64,000 nucleotides of DNA from JAOEGB01 sp041262585 (GTDB lineage: Bacteria; Actinomycetota; Actinomycetes; Streptosporangiales; Streptosporangiaceae): the NCBI RefSeq assembly GCF_041262585.1, contig NZ_JBGCBZ010000016.1:62001-126000 (forward strand). The letters are read 5' to 3'. Shown piece by piece: positions 7,785 through 16,922 of the stretch. A program made the position numbers and the translations under genes. The notes below the pieces were generated by a model, which saw only the letters and a list, made by a program, of their open reading frames with translations, was not told the origin of the DNA and did not search any database. The stretch's first letter is position 1. Every line of letters starts with the position of its first letter.

Positions 7785-9173
7785 TCAGGCCAGGGTCACG
7801 GACATCGGCAGGCCGCCGCGGACCCGGAGGGACAGCATGGCCTCGGGAGTCACCCGGTAGCCGGGAACGCCGGTCAGCCGCAGTTCGCGGCACACCATGG
7901 CGAGGACGAACGTCGCCTCCAGCATGCCGAGGTGGTTGCCGACGCAGAACCGGGGCCCCGCGCCGAACGGGATGTAGGCATAGCGCGGCCGGCTGGCCGG
8001 GCGGCCGGGGTCGAACCGCTCCGGATCGAACCGATCGGGTTCGTCCCAGAAGGCGGGGTGGCGGTGCAGCGTGTAGGGGCTGATCATGACGTCCGCCCCG
8101 GCCGGCACGTGGTAGCCGCCCACCTCGTCGTCTCGCTGGGCCACCCGCGTCAGGGCCCACACCGGCGGGTAGAGCCGCAGGACCTCCTCGACGACCATCG
8201 CCGTGTACGTGAGCCGGTGAAGGTCCTCGTAGACCGGCGGCCGGTCGCCCAGCACCTCGACGGCCTCCGCGCGCAGCCGCTCCCCCACCTCCGGATGCCG
8301 GTCGATGAGGTGGAAGGCCCACGACAGCGTGCTGGCCGTCGTCTCGTGCCCCGCGAGCAGCAGCGTGACGATCTCCTCACGCGTCAACTGCCGGGCGGCC
8401 CGGGGATCGGCCTCCTCCCGCGTCGAGGCCAGCAGCCGCGACAGCAGGTCGTCTCCGTCGGCCGAGCCCGCGCCCCGTTCCGCCACGAGCCGATCGGCCA
8501 CCCGGTACAGCTCTCGGCGGGCCCGGCGGAAGCGCAGGTGCATGGGCAGCGGCAGCCACAGCGGCACCATGCTCAGTGAGACCATCTCGAACATCGCCTG
8601 GTCTTGGATCTCCTCGAAGGAGTGCCCGATCGAGGTGAAGGCTCCGAGGTCGGCGTCGAGCAGAGTGCGGCCCAGGACGCCGAGGGCGAGCCCGGTCATC
8701 TCCCCGGCCACGTCGACCGGCGGTCCGCCCGCATGCGCCCGCAGGCGGTCCACCAGGCGGGCGGCCTCCTGCGCGATGAGGACGTCCTGACGGGCGAGCC
8801 GCTTGTTCTGGAACGACGGCTGGATCGTCCTGCGCTGCCTGCGCCACAGCTCGCCCTCGCTCGTCAGCAGCCCGTCACCGATGACCCGGCGGGCCTCGGC
8901 GAGCCCGATGCCCTTGTGATAGGCGGCGCTGTTGTCGGCCAGCACGTGCTTGGCGTGGTCGGGGTGGTTGAACAGGTAGATCGCCTTCGGGCCGATGGCC
9001 AGCCGTACGGCGTCGCCGTACCGGGACGCGGCCGACGAGAGCATCCCGATGCGGTCGGTCACGAGTTGCTTGAACAGCCTGGGCGCGGCCGTGATCGGAG
9101 GTCCGGGCGGCACCACGCGGGTGCCGCCCGGGACCGACGCGGCCGCCGGCGGTCGTTCGGTGTTGAGGCTCAT
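7785..9173 (-). CDS. Cytochrome P450 of the enediyne core operon (E7-like)
   Basis: 462 aa, class I bacterial P450 in the CYP superfamily. The I-helix oxygen-binding motif is LLLAGHETTAS, the K-helix is EVLRLYPP, and the haem-binding loop is FGAGPRFCVGNHLG with ligand C410. Start ATG 9173 overlaps the stop of the flavin reductase gene (ATGA), so it is the last gene of the seven-gene core operon. By position and type it matches the P450 (E7) conserved in enediyne clusters, which oxidises the nascent core or a polyene intermediate. It needs external ferredoxin/reductase, none of which is encoded nearby. Confidence 0.88.
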   Translation of the reverse strand: MSLNTERPPAAASVPGGTRVVPPGPPITAAPRLFKQLVTDRIGMLSSAASRYGDAVRLAIGPKAIYLFNHPDHAKHVLADNSAAYHKGIGLAEARRVIGDGLLTSEGELWRRQRRTIQPSFQNKRLARQDVLIAQEAARLVDRLRAHAGGPPVDVAGEMTGLALGVLGRTLLDADLGAFTSIGHSFEEIQDQAMFEMVSLSMVPLWLPLPMHLRFRRARRELYRVADRLVAERGAGSADGDDLLSRLLASTREEADPRAARQLTREEIVTLLLAGHETTASTLSWAFHLIDRHPEVGERLRAEAVEVLGDRPPVYEDLHRLTYTAMVVEEVLRLYPPVWALTRVAQRDDEVGGYHVPAGADVMISPYTLHRHPAFWDEPDRFDPERFDPGRPASRPRYAYIPFGAGPRFCVGNHLGMLEATFVLAMVCRELRLTGVPGYRVTPEAMLSLRVRGGLPMSVTLA

Positions 9174-9706
9174 GCCGACAGCTCCCTCAGATCCGTGATC
9201 TCCCGGAACTTGCCCCGGTAGACCAGCAGGCCGTCGCGGTCGGTCTGCTGGTAGATGGACAGGACCTTCCCGATGAAGATCGTGTGATCGCCGCCCTCGT
9301 AGGAGCGCCACACCTCGCACTCGAAGCGCGCGACCGCGCCCGCGATGAGCGGCACGGCCGTCAGCTCGCCGGACAGCCACGCGACGTTCTCGAACTGCGC
9401 CGCGCCGAGCGCCCGGTAGCGGTTGGCGAAGTGCCGCGCCTCGTTCTCCTGGTGAGACGCCAGGACCGACACGCCGAACGAGTCGGCCATGCTGAGGCAC
9501 TGGTGCATCACCGCACCCCGATCGATGCAGACCAGCACGAGCGGCGGGTCGAGCGAGACCGAGGTGAAGGAGTTGGCGGTCATGGCATGCGGGACCGGAC
9601 CGCCCGTCGTCACCACGGTGACGCCGGTGGCGAACGCCCCGAACGCCCGCCGCAGCACTTTCGGGTCCGTCACCTGGCAGGACGCCGTAGATTGCTCGAC
9701 TTGCAC
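9170..9706 (-). CDS. Flavin reductase, two-component type (E6-like)
   Basis: 178 aa of the HpaC/short-chain flavin reductase family: FATGVTVVTTGGPVPHAMTANSFTSVSLDPPLVLVC near the N terminus, then GVSVLA and FECEV segments. It supplies reduced FAD to a monooxygenase. GTG start at 9706 is set by AGGAGG seven bases upstream, 21 bp after the thioesterase stop. It corresponds to E6 of enediyne clusters. Its usual partner, a flavin-dependent monooxygenase, is not visible in this window; the GMC oxidoreductase is not of that type. Confidence 0.87.
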   Translation of the reverse strand: MQVEQSTASCQVTDPKVLRRAFGAFATGVTVVTTGGPVPHAMTANSFTSVSLDPPLVLVCIDRGAVMHQCLSMADSFGVSVLASHQENEARHFANRYRALGAAQFENVAWLSGELTAVPLIAGAVARFECEVWRSYEGGDHTIFIGKVLSIYQQTDRDGLLVYRGKFREITDLRELSA

Positions 9707-9727
9707 GCTGACCTCCTGGATCCGCGC

Positions 9728-10156
9728 CTAGGGCGCGTACGGTTCGAGCGCCCTGACCAGCGACTCGGGGACCCTCGCGGGGGATGTGCGGGTGTTCGGC
9801 CCGCGCATGCAGGCCACCCGCTGCTTGCCGCGGGCGACGAGCGTCTCCCGCTCACCCGCGTCCAGCCGTACGTAGTCGAAGCTGAACTCGAGCTGGGTCT
9901 GCGCGAGCTCGCCCAGGCGCATCCTGATGGAGAGCTCGTCGAATGCCGTGATCTCCGCGAAGAACTCGCATTCGACCTTGAGCGTGAAGAGCTTCAGATC
10001 GTCCTGCAGATCGGCGAGCACCTCCGGCGCCCGCTCCTTCAGGAACATCTCCCGGCACCGCCCCTGCCACCGCAGGTAGTTGACGTAGTAGACGTTGCCG
10101 ACGATGTTCGTCTCCTCGAACCCGACCGTGTGCAGGTATTCGAAGTACTTGCTCAT
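9728..10156 (-). CDS. Enediyne thioesterase, hot-dog fold (TEBC/E10)
   Basis: 142 aa, the size of CalE7, SgcE10 and DynE7. The N terminus carries the family hallmark YLHTVGFEETNIVGNVYYV followed by LRWQGRCREMFL, and CEFFAEITAFDEL comes mid-protein. These enzymes release the polyene chain from the ACP of PksE. ATG 10156 follows the PksE stop by three bases (TAG-GCC-ATG), so it is tightly coupled to the synthase. Presence of this gene directly after PksE is diagnostic for an enediyne cluster. Confidence 0.95.
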   Translation of the reverse strand: MSKYFEYLHTVGFEETNIVGNVYYVNYLRWQGRCREMFLKERAPEVLADLQDDLKLFTLKVECEFFAEITAFDELSIRMRLGELAQTQLEFSFDYVRLDAGERETLVARGKQRVACMRGPNTRTSPARVPESLVRALEPYAP

Positions 10157-10159
10157 GGC

Positions 10160-13100
10160 CTATGCCCCTCCTTCCGTGAGCACCGCGACGACGACGGGCT
10201 CGGGGACGCCCCGCACGGTGGTGACGAGCGTCGCGATCCGGAGGCCGCCGGAGGCGAAGACCGCCCACGCGTCGCGCCTGTCCGGAGTCAGCGTGAGCGG
10301 CGTGCCCGGCGCGAGACCGGCCCGCCGCAAACACTCGGCCGCGGACAGGACCCGCGCGCCCGAGGTGTCGGGCCCCTCGCCCAACTCCCCCGCTATCAGT
10401 TCGGCAAGCGGCGCGCGCGGACCGAGCAGGCCTTTCCACTCCTCCGCCGAGCGCGTGGTCACCCAGGCGACGTCGCAGCCGAGGGTGCCGGTGGCCGCGA
10501 CGCAGAGGGTCACCCCGGCGGCGTGCGCCACCGAGACGGCCCGCTCGCCGTCGACCTCCGGCTTCCGGTCCGGGCCGTACCGGACCTCCACCGGGCGGCC
10601 GAAGGCCCGCCCCACGCTCACGGCCGCCGGGCCGTCCGGCTCCTTCCCCTCATGAGGTTCGACCACGACCGCCACCCGCGTGCCGGTCAGGTCCTCCAGA
10701 GTCCGCTCGACGTAGGAGCCGAGGAGCGGGGCCACCCAGGGTCCGCGCCCGTCCTTCTTCCGCACGGCCTGGAGCCGCAGGCCGTCCCACCGCTCGACGA
10801 CATCGCCGGCGTGCGTACGCACCGCGATGTCGTAGACGTAGGTGTCGCCGTCGCGGCTGCGCTCGGTGGCGCAGTAGCGCAGCTCCCCCGCCGCGGCGAG
10901 GGACGCGCCGCCCGCGTGGACCCGCTCGATCCCGGTCGGGAGCAGCGTGGCGTCCGGCACGCAGACCTGGTTGCCGTGCATGAGCGCGTCCCGCATGCCG
11001 GGGTCGCCGAGCAGCAGGTGGCCGGGCAGGTACGCGGCGAACCAGTCCCACGCGTCGACCGCCGCCACGTCCGCGTCGACGTGCCGGGCCGCGGCGCGGT
11101 GATAGCGGCGCAGCCGCTGGAACCGCTTGCCCTGGAACAGCACGTCGCCGTACATCTCGGCGGCCGGATCCAGCGCCACCGGGGGCAGCCCCTCTCCCAC
11201 CTGCTCGGGCGGCCCTTCGGGGGCCGCCTCGCCGGTGTACGACAGCCGCGCCCGGAAGTGGTCCACGTCGAAGCCCGTCTCCGCGCTCCGGATGGTCACC
11301 GCCAGCGTGTCGTCGTCGGTGACCGTGGCGGCCACCCGGAGCGTGGTGCTGCCGTCCGGCGGCACGATGATCGGCCGCAGGAACTCCGCGTCCTCGATGA
11401 CCGGCGTCGCCTCCCGCCCGGTGGCCGCGAAGGCGACCTGGGCCATGGCCTCCATGCCGAACACGGCGGGGAAGAGGAGGTTGCCGTCGAGGTAGTGGTC
11501 GGGCAGGTAGAGGTCGGTTCCCGCGTTGACCTCGACCTCGGTGACGAGCTCCACGCCGTGGTAGCGGACGAGCGGCTTGCCGACGAACCGCAGCAGCGGC
11601 AGCGCCGGCAGGTCGTACCGGACCGTGTCGATGCCCTCGGTGCGCCCGCTGATCACCACGACGCCCGGGACGTCCGGGTCGGCCACCAGCCGCCGCATGA
11701 TCCGCACGCCCTGCTCCGGGGAGATCGGCGTGATGCCCTGGCGGGTCAGCCCGTCGATGACCGACAGCCGCTCCCCCATGCCCACGTCCGACCAGACCGA
11801 CCACTCCATGCACACCGCGCGGCAGCCGGGATGCCTCTCGGCGACCTCACTGGTGAGGTCGGCCAGCCACTCGTTCGCGGTCGCGTAGTGCGCCTCGCCG
11901 TGCAGCCCGGCCCGGCCGATGATGCTGCCGAAGGTCACGAGCAGGCGCAGCCTGCCGGTATCGATCGCGTCGAGCACGTTCCGCAGGCCGTCCACCTTGG
12001 GGGCGAACGTCCGGCGGAAGGCGGCCGTGTCGAGGCTCGTCAGGCCTGCGGGCTCGTTGCGTCCGGCGCCGTGCAGCACCGCGGTGACGGGCCCGAGCGC
12101 CGCCTCCAGCTCCGCGATTCCGCGCCGCACCTGCTCCGGGTCGGTGACGTCGGCCCTGGCGTAGCGCACCTCGATGCCGGAGTCCGCCATGCGCCGCAGA
12201 TTGGCGGCGAGTTCCTCGTCGCCCGCCGGGTCGGAACGGCCCAGCACGGCGAGCCTGGCCCCGCTGTCCTCTGCCACCGCCAGCGCGCACTCGGCGGTGA
12301 TGCCCTTGCCGCCGCCGGTCACCAGCAGCACGTCGGTGCCGTCCAGCGGCTGCTCGGTTCGTGCGGGCCGTACCGGCAGCGCCCGCATCGTGGGCACCCG
12401 CCGCACGCCGGCCGCGTCGTAGTACGCCTCGGCGTAGGCCGTGGTGGCGGCCACCTCGGCTACCACCCAGCCGACCGCCTCCGGCGTGGGCGGTACGTGC
12501 ACGATGGTGACCCGGAGCCGCGGGGCTTCGAGCTGGAGCGTCTTGGCGAGCCCGGCCGCGCCCCTGCCGTGCTGGACCAGGACGAACCGGGTGCCCGGCG
12601 CACTGGCGATCGCCGCCTTGGCGCCGAGGAGCGCCTGCTCCAGATGCTCCTCCCCGCACTCCGGCGGTAGGCACACCAGCACACCGGAACCGACCTTCCC
12701 CTGTTCGAGTGCCAGGCGCAGCGGCTCGGCGATCGGGGACTCCGGGGCCGCGAAGACCTGCCAGTGCCCGCTCTCCCGCGCCGCCGTCCGCTCCGGCAGC
12801 GGCAGCTCGTCGAGGTCCACGGCGAACGGCCTGGCCCACGGAGCGGCGCCGGCCACCCCCTTCGCCACCGTCTCCTGGGGCTCCACGGCCAGCCGGTCGA
12901 GCGCCTCGCCCAGCTCGCGCAGGCTGGCCGTGGCGAGGTTCGTGGGAGACCGGTTCGCGGGGACGCCCAGCGCCTGGGTCGCCTGGTCGACGATGTGCAT
13001 GACGGTGACCGAGCTCAGGTGCAGCTCGTCGAGCGGCCTGCTGTCCTCGGTCACCATCTCCAGAGGAAGCTCGGCGCGCTCGGCCGCCAGGCGGCGCAGC

Positions 13101-15934
13101 AGGTCGATGGTCGACTCGGCCGGCTGAGTGGTCTGCCCGTCCGGCTGCGGCGTGCCCATCGGCTCAGTCCGCGCCGGAGCCTGGAGCGCTCGCGCGGCTT
13201 GGGGGAGGCGAACCTCCGGCGCCTGCTCGGCGGGGCTGGCGAAGAAGGAGAACTCCGCGCCCACCTCCAGCGGCCGGACCAGCCGGCCCTGGAACAGCTC
13301 CTCGTGCACGACGGGGACGCCGATGACGTAGGCGGCGCCCACCGCGCGCAGCAGCCCGGTCAGCGACTCGGCGTCGGTGTCCAGCGGGACCGCGGGCACG
13401 TCCGTCACGTCCGCCGCCAGCCCGCTGAGCACGCGACCGGGGCCGACCTCGATGAACAGGTCGATGTCCTTGGCCGCCCGCTCCACCGCCTGGGTGAACA
13501 GCACGGGGTCGGTGATCTGGCGGCGCAGCAGCCCGGCGATGTCGGTGTCCGTCGGCAGCACCTCCCCGGTGACCGTGGAGACCACCTGGCGCTCGATCGG
13601 CCCGAGCTCCTCTATCTCCAGGTACGCGCCGAGCGCGTCGGCCGCCGGGGCCACCAGCGGCGAGTGGAAGGCGTGGGAGACCGCCAGCCTGGTCCACGTC
13701 AGGCCCGCGTCGGCGGCCCTGCGCCCGACCGTCTCGACCGCGTCCACGGGACCGGCGACGACGGTCTGGCTCGGGCCGTTGTATCCGGCGATCACGACGG
13801 GCAGGTCGCCGATCAGGTCGAGCACGGCGTCCGGCGCCGCCCGGAGGCCGGCCATGGTGCCCGAGGCGCTGTGCTCGGTCATGGCCTCGCCTCGCACGGT
13901 GGCCACGCGGAGCAGGGTCTCCTCCTCCAGCGCGCCCGCCCAGTGCAGCGCCGAGATCTCGCCCAGGCTGTGGCCGACCGCGACGTCCGCGTCGACGCCG
14001 AGCAGAGACAGAACGCGCAGACCGGCCATCGAGCCGGTGACGATGCGGGGCTGGGCCACCGCCGTCGCCACCATGTCGCCCGTGATCGGCAGCGCCGCCC
14101 TGGCGTAGATCTCCTCGGCCTCGGCGAAGCGCCGCCGCAGCGCGCCGCCGCTGGTGCCGCGGCCCGACCCCTGCCCCGGGAAGAGGAAGCCCACCCGGGC
14201 CGGGCCGTCCGCGTGGCCCAGGAAGGCCCGGCCGTCCGGCGTCAACAGGCGCGTCTCGCCCGCCTCGAGGGCGTCCAGCACGCGCTGGATCTGCCGTCCG
14301 GCGTCCTCGGGCGAGGAGACCACCACCGCAGCCCGGCACGGCAGGTCACGCGACTCCCGCTGCAGCGTGGCGGCGAGATCGGCGAGCTGGGCGTACGACA
14401 CCTGCGCCACGAACTCGGCGATCTGGGTGAGCCGTTCGCGCAGCCCTTCAGGTGAAGCGGCGTCCACCAGCAGCAGCTCCACGTCCTGCGCCGACGAGGC
14501 GAGCGCCCGCGTGCGGGTCGAGAGCGGCACGCGACGGCGCGGACCGCTCTTCTCCAGCACGACGTGCGTGTTGATGCCGCCGAAGCCCATGGCCGTGATG
14601 CCGGCGCGGACCGGAGCGCCGGCCGGCCACGGCTCGGCCCTCCGCAGCACGCGCAGCGGCGCCGACTCCTCGGCCAGGATGTCGTGGGGCTCGACGCAGC
14701 CGATGGCGGGGGGCAGCACCTGCTCGTGCACCGCCATCGCGGCCTTGATCAGGCCCGCCACCCCGGCCGCCGCCTTGGCGTGCCCGATCATCCCCTTGAT
14801 GGAGGTGACCGCCGCCGGAGCGGCCCCGGGACCGGCCTCCGCCCTGGCCTCCGACAGCGCCGTGAGCTCGGTGGCGTCGCCGACGGCCGTGCCGGTGCCG
14901 TGGCCTTCGAACAGCTCGACGGTCTCGATGCCGAAACCCGCCCGCTCGTAGGCCCGCCGAAGCGCCAGCTTGTAGCCGCTGACCTCGGGCCTCGTAATGC
15001 CGCCCTTACCGTCGGAGGAGATGCCCCAACCGGCGATGGTGGCGTAGACCCGGCGCCTGGCCTCCAGCGCGTCGGCCTCGCGCATCAGCACGACCATCCC
15101 GCAGCCCTCGCCCGGCCAGAAGCCGTTGGACCTGCGGTCGTAGAGCCGCATCTCGCTCTTGGCCAGGGCGCCCGTCTTCGCGAAGCCCACGATCTCGAAC
15201 GGGTCGATCGACAGGTCCACCCCGCCGGCGATGGCGACGTCGATGTCGCCGTCGATGAGCGCCTTGCACGCCGTCGTCACCGACAGGAGCGAGGAGGAGC
15301 AGGCGCCGTCGACCGTGTAGCCGCCGCCGTTGAGGTCGAAGTGGTTGCAGATCCGCCCCGCGATCGTGTTCGACAGGCCGCCCGCGAGGGTGTCCTCGTC
15401 GATCGGCGGGAACGGGTTCTTGTAGGTGGCTTCCAGGTCCTCGAGGAAGGCGGCCAGCCGGTCGTCGTCCCAGCCTCCCTGCTCCTTGAGGACCGCCGCG
15501 ACCGTCCTGCGCACGTACGGCCAGCGCAGACGCATGACGTTGGCCCGGGTGAACTCCCCGGTCAGGGTGTTCCCCACGACCACGCCCGTGCGCTCCCGGG
15601 GCAGTCCCTCCGCCCCGGGGAAGCCCGCGTCGGCCAGTGCCAGGCCCGCCATGTCGAGCGCGAGCCAGTGCGTGAGGTCGGTCGAGCGGTAGGTGCTGCC
15701 GGCGATCCGGTAGCCGATCCGGTCGAACTCGTAGCCCTCGATGACCGCGGCGGTGCGGGCGTAGAAGCGGTCCGGGGTGGCCGGGTCGGCGTCCCAGTAG
15801 TCTTCCAGCCGCATCCGCACATCGGGCAGCCTGCGGAAGGCGCGGCGACCGGCGAGAGCGTTCTCCCAGAGCTCTCTCGGCGACGCGGCGTCCGGATAGC
15901 GGCACGCCATGCCGACGATCGCGATCCTGGTCAT
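10160..15934 (-). CDS. pksE: Iterative enediyne polyketide synthase PksE
   Basis: 1924 aa, the normal length for the family. Ketosynthase 1 to about 460, active Cys212 in DGACSSS, with the HGTGT and GMIGHAKAAAG histidine motifs. Acyltransferase about 500-880, nucleophile Ser656 in VGHSLGE. Acyl carrier domain about 930-1010; the phosphopantetheine serine is S974 in LHLSSV, replacing the usual DSL. Ketoreductase about 1180-1390 (TGGGKGI, later YATAN). Dehydratase about 1440-1640 (DHYLDGNLLFPAVFG). C-terminal PPTase-like domain about 1690-1924 with LGCDV and EEWKGLL. The enzyme iteratively builds the polyene precursor of the warhead. Start overlaps the UnbU stop (ATGA). Confidence 0.97.
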   Translation of the reverse strand: MTRIAIVGMACRYPDAASPRELWENALAGRRAFRRLPDVRMRLEDYWDADPATPDRFYARTAAVIEGYEFDRIGYRIAGSTYRSTDLTHWLALDMAGLALADAGFPGAEGLPRERTGVVVGNTLTGEFTRANVMRLRWPYVRRTVAAVLKEQGGWDDDRLAAFLEDLEATYKNPFPPIDEDTLAGGLSNTIAGRICNHFDLNGGGYTVDGACSSSLLSVTTACKALIDGDIDVAIAGGVDLSIDPFEIVGFAKTGALAKSEMRLYDRRSNGFWPGEGCGMVVLMREADALEARRRVYATIAGWGISSDGKGGITRPEVSGYKLALRRAYERAGFGIETVELFEGHGTGTAVGDATELTALSEARAEAGPGAAPAAVTSIKGMIGHAKAAAGVAGLIKAAMAVHEQVLPPAIGCVEPHDILAEESAPLRVLRRAEPWPAGAPVRAGITAMGFGGINTHVVLEKSGPRRRVPLSTRTRALASSAQDVELLLVDAASPEGLRERLTQIAEFVAQVSYAQLADLAATLQRESRDLPCRAAVVVSSPEDAGRQIQRVLDALEAGETRLLTPDGRAFLGHADGPARVGFLFPGQGSGRGTSGGALRRRFAEAEEIYARAALPITGDMVATAVAQPRIVTGSMAGLRVLSLLGVDADVAVGHSLGEISALHWAGALEEETLLRVATVRGEAMTEHSASGTMAGLRAAPDAVLDLIGDLPVVIAGYNGPSQTVVAGPVDAVETVGRRAADAGLTWTRLAVSHAFHSPLVAPAADALGAYLEIEELGPIERQVVSTVTGEVLPTDTDIAGLLRRQITDPVLFTQAVERAAKDIDLFIEVGPGRVLSGLAADVTDVPAVPLDTDAESLTGLLRAVGAAYVIGVPVVHEELFQGRLVRPLEVGAEFSFFASPAEQAPEVRLPQAARALQAPARTEPMGTPQPDGQTTQPAESTIDLLRRLAAERAELPLEMVTEDSRPLDELHLSSVTVMHIVDQATQALGVPANRSPTNLATASLRELGEALDRLAVEPQETVAKGVAGAAPWARPFAVDLDELPLPERTAARESGHWQVFAAPESPIAEPLRLALEQGKVGSGVLVCLPPECGEEHLEQALLGAKAAIASAPGTRFVLVQHGRGAAGLAKTLQLEAPRLRVTIVHVPPTPEAVGWVVAEVAATTAYAEAYYDAAGVRRVPTMRALPVRPARTEQPLDGTDVLLVTGGGKGITAECALAVAEDSGARLAVLGRSDPAGDEELAANLRRMADSGIEVRYARADVTDPEQVRRGIAELEAALGPVTAVLHGAGRNEPAGLTSLDTAAFRRTFAPKVDGLRNVLDAIDTGRLRLLVTFGSIIGRAGLHGEAHYATANEWLADLTSEVAERHPGCRAVCMEWSVWSDVGMGERLSVIDGLTRQGITPISPEQGVRIMRRLVADPDVPGVVVISGRTEGIDTVRYDLPALPLLRFVGKPLVRYHGVELVTEVEVNAGTDLYLPDHYLDGNLLFPAVFGMEAMAQVAFAATGREATPVIEDAEFLRPIIVPPDGSTTLRVAATVTDDDTLAVTIRSAETGFDVDHFRARLSYTGEAAPEGPPEQVGEGLPPVALDPAAEMYGDVLFQGKRFQRLRRYHRAAARHVDADVAAVDAWDWFAAYLPGHLLLGDPGMRDALMHGNQVCVPDATLLPTGIERVHAGGASLAAAGELRYCATERSRDGDTYVYDIAVRTHAGDVVERWDGLRLQAVRKKDGRGPWVAPLLGSYVERTLEDLTGTRVAVVVEPHEGKEPDGPAAVSVGRAFGRPVEVRYGPDRKPEVDGERAVSVAHAAGVTLCVAATGTLGCDVAWVTTRSAEEWKGLLGPRAPLAELIAGELGEGPDTSGARVLSAAECLRRAGLAPGTPLTLTPDRRDAWAVFASGGLRIATLVTTVRGVPEPVVVAVLTEGGA

Positions 15935-16917
15935 GCGGCCGCGACCTCCGTCCCCGCGGCCGGGACCTTCTCCACGGCCACCTCGGTGGTGACCGCGCGG
16001 AACTCCTGAGTCTCCCGCTGCTCCCGCGCCTTGTTGACGAAGTGCAGCGCCCAGAAGAACCCGCCGCGGATGGCGCAGACGCCGGCCGTGGCGAAGAAGA
16101 GCGCGTAGGAGATGTGCACCGCGGTCAGCAGGCCGTACAGCAGGGCGACGCCGCCGCCGAAGGCCACCTGGGACGCGGGCTTGGAGGGGCTCGTGCCGGG
16201 GTCGGTGACCATGTAGTTGCTGAAGAGCACGAACGCGACGCCGGTCATCATCCCGAGGGCCGCGGGGATCGACGTGCCGAAGAAGAGGCCACGGACGATC
16301 GCCTGCAGGGCGAAGACGCCCACCCAGCCCATGATCAGCGGCATCCGGCCCGTGAGCTTCCCGTTGAGCATCGTGCCGCCGATGATGATCAGGCCGGGGA
16401 TCAGCCAGTCCGCCCAGGTGTCGATGTGCTCGGTGAAGTGGTACGGCGGAGCGATGCTGGCCCAGGGGAACAGGAGCAGGATCACCGCGATGCCGAAGTT
16501 CGACGGGTTCATGAAGTGGCGCAGCCTGCCCTTCACCGGGGCCCGCAGCACCCACTTGGCGCCGACCGCCACCACGACTCCGAAGAACAGCACGAAGATC
16601 TGGTCGTTGACGTAGATCAGCATGTTCATGGCGAGGCTGGTGATGTGCGCCGGGTAGAGGAACTCGCGCAGGCCGCGGAACCCGTTGCCCGCGTAGCGCG
16701 GCGGGCGTCCCTCGACTCGGGCTCCGATCCACTCCAGCCCGAGCTCCATGCTGTAGCCGGTCGCGAGGGCGATGAACGGCCACGTCCACGGCTGCTCGAA
16801 CCCGAGAATCGTGTAGCCGACGATGTTGAAGACCGAAATCGAGATCGCGAAGTTGCGCAGGGCGATGACCACCTTGGGGTCATGCCGCGGCGGCGCGCTG
16901 GGCTTGTTCTCAGCCAT
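15931..16917 (-). CDS. Enediyne biosynthesis membrane protein UnbU (E5), RnfD/NqrB-like
   Basis: 328 aa with about eight to nine hydrophobic helices. FMNPSNFGIAVILLLFP and GGTMLNGKLTGRMPL are the marks of RnfD/NqrB-type membrane subunits of ion-coupled electron transfer complexes. The tail after the last helix is charged and cytosolic-looking. It is one of the three conserved unb proteins next to PksE in every enediyne locus; the biochemical role is unproven. ATG 16917 comes 5 bp after the UnbV stop, and the gene's own stop overlaps the PksE start. Confidence 0.92.
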   Translation of the reverse strand: MAENKPSAPPRHDPKVVIALRNFAISISVFNIVGYTILGFEQPWTWPFIALATGYSMELGLEWIGARVEGRPPRYAGNGFRGLREFLYPAHITSLAMNMLIYVNDQIFVLFFGVVVAVGAKWVLRAPVKGRLRHFMNPSNFGIAVILLLFPWASIAPPYHFTEHIDTWADWLIPGLIIIGGTMLNGKLTGRMPLIMGWVGVFALQAIVRGLFFGTSIPAALGMMTGVAFVLFSNYMVTDPGTSPSKPASQVAFGGGVALLYGLLTAVHISYALFFATAGVCAIRGGFFWALHFVNKAREQRETQEFRAVTTEVAVEKVPAAGTEVAAA

Positions 16918-16922
16918 GTCGA

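Noticed and set aside
9284..12670. Very long open frame on the plus strand opposite pksE (and similar long frames opposite the GMC, APC, UnbV and terpene genes)
   Set aside because: Low-complexity Arg/Gly/Ala/His-rich translations with no family motif; they mirror the GC3 bias of the true genes on the other strand.
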